Below are positions 61,454 to 64,000 of a stretch of 64,000 nt of DNA, piece by piece; the stretch's first letter is position 1, and each line of letters opens with the position of its first letter. The position numbers and the translations under genes were made by a program. The DNA comes from Cutibacterium avidum ATCC 25577 (lineage in GTDB: Bacteria > Actinomycetota > Actinomycetes > Propionibacteriales > Propionibacteriaceae). The stretch spans positions 1,751,577 to 1,815,576 of the forward strand of contig NZ_JH165054.1 of assembly GCF_000227295.1 (NCBI RefSeq), given 5' to 3'. The notes under the pieces were generated by a model. It was not told the DNA's origin and did not search any database. It worked only from the letters and a program-made list of their open reading frames with translations.

Positions 61454-62971
61454 ATGACGACAGACGAAACCCCCACCGTGGCCGCTGACGCGCCAGCTCC
61501 GACTGATGATCTGGTGACAACTCACCACACCATCTCCACGGTTGACGGTGACCTCAGCTATACCGCAACCACCGGACGCATCGTTCTGGGCAGCGAGAAG
61601 ATCGCCAACAATGCCTTCACCGCTCATACGCCGCAGGCTCTCATGGGCATCACGGCCTACACCCTGGACGACACCGATCCCACCACGAGGCCGTTGACAT
61701 TCGTGTTTAACGGCGGCCCGGGATCCTCCTCGGTGTGGCTGCACATGGGCCTTGTCGGCCCACGTGTGGTTGATCCGGGGACCCCCGAGGAGCCGGCCAC
61801 CCCGCCGTTCCACCTCATTGACAACGGGCACACGCTGCTTCGGGAGACCGATCTCGTTGTCATTGATGCGATGTCGACCGGATACTCCCGAGTCGTCGAT
61901 GGCGAGGATCCAAACCAGTGGCACGGCTGGAGCAAGGATGTCGAGCTCGTCAGCGAGCTCATCCGACTGTGGGTCACCCGTCATGGCAGGTGGGGAAGCC
62001 CGCTCTACCTGCTGGGAGAGTCCTACGGAACTGTCCGGGCCGTGAGTGTTGCCCAGCGCCTGCAGGACACCTTCTCGCTGTACCTCAATGGCATCATCCT
62101 GGTCTCCTCCGTGCTCGACTTCGGTAACCAGGACTTCGAGGACCTCACCTGGGACCGAGCCTGCGTTGACTTCCTGCCGACCTATGCCGCCGTCGCCCAC
62201 TACCACGGCCACAACTCTGATCGCAGCCTGGAAGACGTCCTCGCAGAGGCCGAGGAATTCGCCGACGGCCCCTACCGTCAGGCTCTCGCTGGCGGCCATC
62301 GCCTCGACCCTGCGGAGAGGGCTCAGGTCACGGCGACCCTGTCCCAGCTCACCGGCCTGGATGTCAGCTACATCGAGCGTGCCAACCTGCGTATCGAGCA
62401 CATGCGCTTCTGCACCGAGCTGCTGCGTGGCGAGGGCAAGGTCGTCGGCCGTATCGACGGTCGTTACAAGGGTGCATTGCCGAAGCGGACCGACGAGGTC
62501 GCCGACACCGACCCCAGCGGTGACGACACCGGCGCAGCCTTCGTCCACGGCTTCCAGCACTACCTGCGCAGCGAACTTGAGGTGACCACGGAGTCCCAGT
62601 ACAACCTGGGCCTGCCGCTGTACCGGAACTGGAACTACAAGGAGTTCCAGGGCCGTCCGGTCAACGTCACCGACAAGCTGGAACGGGTCATGCGTGCTCA
62701 GAAGGGCCTGCACGTGCGCGTCGAGTACGCCCATTACGACCTGGCGACCCCTTATTTCGCGGCTCGCGACACCATCAACCATCTCAAGCTCGACGACGAT
62801 GCCTTCGATCGCATCGAGGAGGCCTTCTTCGACACCGGTCACATGCCGTACCTCGGTTGCCGTGACGAAGAGGCTGACGGTATCGCGACCTTCATCCGTC
62901 GGACCAGTGGACGTCCCGTGACCGAGGTGCTCGAGGAGAACGCCGAGGACCACGGGGATGGCAGCGAGTGA
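61454..62971 (+). CDS. Serine carboxypeptidase-like protein (peptidase S10)
   Basis: The 505-residue protein has an alpha/beta-hydrolase fold of peptidase family S10. Motifs: PLTFVFNGGPGSSSVWLHM (oxyanion region), LLGESYGTVRAVSVAQRL with the nucleophile Ser, and the C-terminal FFDTGHMPYLG carrying the catalytic His; Asp lies near YDLATPYFAARD. There is no signal peptide, so unlike eukaryotic vacuolar enzymes it is probably cytosolic. It may hydrolyse C-terminal residues of peptides imported by the neighbouring ABC system; that link is only an inference. The ATG is seven bases after TAGGCT, a possible -10 element of a leaderless transcript. Confidence 0.87.
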   Translation: MTTDETPTVAADAPAPTDDLVTTHHTISTVDGDLSYTATTGRIVLGSEKIANNAFTAHTPQALMGITAYTLDDTDPTTRPLTFVFNGGPGSSSVWLHMGLVGPRVVDPGTPEEPATPPFHLIDNGHTLLRETDLVVIDAMSTGYSRVVDGEDPNQWHGWSKDVELVSELIRLWVTRHGRWGSPLYLLGESYGTVRAVSVAQRLQDTFSLYLNGIILVSSVLDFGNQDFEDLTWDRACVDFLPTYAAVAHYHGHNSDRSLEDVLAEAEEFADGPYRQALAGGHRLDPAERAQVTATLSQLTGLDVSYIERANLRIEHMRFCTELLRGEGKVVGRIDGRYKGALPKRTDEVADTDPSGDDTGAAFVHGFQHYLRSELEVTTESQYNLGLPLYRNWNYKEFQGRPVNVTDKLERVMRAQKGLHVRVEYAHYDLATPYFAARDTINHLKLDDDAFDRIEEAFFDTGHMPYLGCRDEEADGIATFIRRTSGRPVTEVLEENAEDHGDGSE

Positions 62972-62978
62972 ACGACAC

Positions 62979-63011
62979 TGCTACCGCCCTGCTCAACGCG
63001 GGGCGGTAGCA
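62979..63011. terminator. Bidirectional terminator between the S10 peptidase and rsgA
   Basis: TGCTACCGCCC (62979-62989) and GGGCGGTAGCA (63001-63011) form an 11-bp perfect stem. It spans the 3' end of rsgA, whose stop at 62993-62995 lies in the loop. Confidence 0.75.
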
Positions 63012-63994
63012 CTCAACAGACGTCGCAGCGAGTCCACCCGGGACTGCCGCACCGTTCCCACAGCGAGGGCGTCGTCGATGGCGCACTCGGGACTGTCGGC
63101 ACTGTGGCGGCATCCGCGTGGGCAGTTGACGGCAACCTCATCCAGTTCCTTGAAACCGGCGAGGATGCCGTCGGGCTCAACGTGGGACAGACCAAAGGAT
63201 CGCACCCCTGGGGTGTCGATGATCCAGCCGCCTTGGGGCAGCGGGATGGCTTCCGCGCTCGTGGAGGTGTGACGACCGCGCCCGGTGACGTCATTGACGT
63301 GGCCTGTGACGCGATGGACGCCGGGAACCACGGCATTGATGAGTGTTGATTTTCCGACCCCGGAGTGGCCGACGAGCACGCTGATCCTGCCGTCCAGCAA
63401 CTCGTGAAGATCCTTCAGGTCACTACCAGGGCGGCTGGTCACGACCGGAATCCCCACATCCGAGTACAGCTCGACGAAGTCATCTCCCGGCGCCAGATCG
63501 GCCTTGGTCAGGCAGAGGATGGGGGAGACACCGGCGGCATGGGCAGCCACTAGGATGCGGTCGATCATCCCGGGACGCGGTGGGGGATCGGCGAGGGCGG
63601 TGACGATGACCACCTGATTGGCGTTGGCAACAATGGGACGCTCATGCGGATCGGTGTCATCGGCCGTGCGCCGCAGGACGGTGGTCCGGTCCTCGGTGTG
63701 GACGATTCTGGCCAGGGTTCCCTCGGCACCTGAGACATCGCCGTCAAGACGCACCTTGTCCCCGACGATGACTGACTTCCGACCGAGTTGTCGTGCCTTG
63801 GCGGCGATGACCTCGACGTCGTCATCGAGACGGCATCGGTAGCGGCCCCTGTCGATGGTGATGACGGTCCCGACGGGCAGCGATGAGTGATCCGGGCGTT
63901 GCTTGGTTCGCGGCTTGGTACGGCGACGCGGCCGGTCGTAGGAGGACCAGTCGCCGGTGTCGATTCCCGAGGAAGCCAGACGTCGTGGCGACAC
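62993..63994 (-). CDS. rsgA: Ribosome small-subunit GTPase RsgA
   Basis: RsgA is a circularly permuted GTPase that checks late 30S subunit maturation. An OB-fold comes first (residues about 40-105: VGTVITIDRGRYRCRLDDDVEV...VRLDGDVSG). The permuted GTPase motifs follow: ILCLTKADLAPGDD (G4), LVGHSGVGKSTLINAVVPG (G1) and GWIIDTPGVRSFGL (G3). A C-terminal zinc-binding module is visible (NCPRGCRHSADSPECAI). The start at GTG 63994 is six bases from the window end and follows TGA, so the gene is probably complete and may be directly downstream of aroA, the usual neighbour, which would lie beyond the window. Confidence 0.93.
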   Translation of the reverse strand: MSPRRLASSGIDTGDWSSYDRPRRRTKPRTKQRPDHSSLPVGTVITIDRGRYRCRLDDDVEVIAAKARQLGRKSVIVGDKVRLDGDVSGAEGTLARIVHTEDRTTVLRRTADDTDPHERPIVANANQVVIVTALADPPPRPGMIDRILVAAHAAGVSPILCLTKADLAPGDDFVELYSDVGIPVVTSRPGSDLKDLHELLDGRISVLVGHSGVGKSTLINAVVPGVHRVTGHVNDVTGRGRHTSTSAEAIPLPQGGWIIDTPGVRSFGLSHVEPDGILAGFKELDEVAVNCPRGCRHSADSPECAIDDALAVGTVRQSRVDSLRRLLSATAPR

Positions 63995-64000
63995 TCAGCC

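Overview
The window looks like a chromosomal segment from a high-GC Gram-positive bacterium (Actinomycetota), most likely a member of the Propionibacteriaceae close to Cutibacterium. Support comes from the mtrA-mtrB-lpqB-comF-hpf-secA1 block, a PPA1309-family gene, Rv3235-, DUF6912-, DUF2505-, DUF3107- and DUF2342-type genes, adnAB plus recCBD, frequent GTG/TTG starts and many 1-8 bp gene overlaps. Species assignment is inference only; no rRNA gene is present.

Layout. 1-4.1 kb is an accessory edge: a possible Cys-rich mini-gene, an IS3-family element, an uncharacterised membrane protein, an ArsC-type phosphatase and a shortened AbiEi-like gene. 4.1-15 kb is core: YqgE, the MtrA/MtrB/LpqB envelope-signalling operon, ComF, the hibernation factor HPF, SecA1 and small actinobacterial conserved proteins. 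15-25.6 kb holds a 180-kDa-class NAD-glutamate dehydrogenase, a PHP phosphoesterase, trpS behind a Trp-codon leader peptide, a DEAD-box helicase, DUF3107 and a PP2C phosphatase.

25.9-43.7 kb is a DNA-end-processing block. AdnA-AdnB (motor-nucleases) are followed by NudC, then by the oppositely oriented recC-recB-recD operon, then by UvrD2. Two complete double-strand-break resection machines therefore lie side by side. 43.7-49.9 kb carries a cyclodehydratase/ThiF-like protein with an unusual 21-bp-phased repeat upstream, a YgjP-type metallopeptidase, a DUF2342 protein, a Lon-like PDZ protease, the PPA1309-family protein, a universal-stress protein and a cation-efflux-like protein.

49.9-54.1 kb is a decaying accessory island abutting the tRNA-fMet gene. 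It has three consecutive broken genes (small secreted peptide, Abi-like protein, VaFE/thioester-type surface adhesin), then an intact Rep-like winged-helix gene with internal palindromic repeats, an excisionase-like HTH gene and an XRE-like regulator whose 3' end runs antisense into the tRNA. No integrase is seen.

54.4-64 kb returns to core metabolism: a five-gene dipeptide/nickel-type ABC importer operon with 1-4 nt overlaps, SerA, HisN, an S10-type serine carboxypeptidase and RsgA, which runs almost to the window end.

Functional links: MtrAB-LpqB and SecA1 act on envelope homeostasis and export; AdnAB, RecBCD and UvrD2 act on broken or unwound DNA; HPF and RsgA act on ribosomes; TrpS appears to be controlled by Trp-tRNA supply through its own leader. 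The most unusual non-coding signals are the trpS leader/attenuator, the four-copy 21-bp array at 44.53-44.60 kb and the palindromes inside the Rep-like gene.
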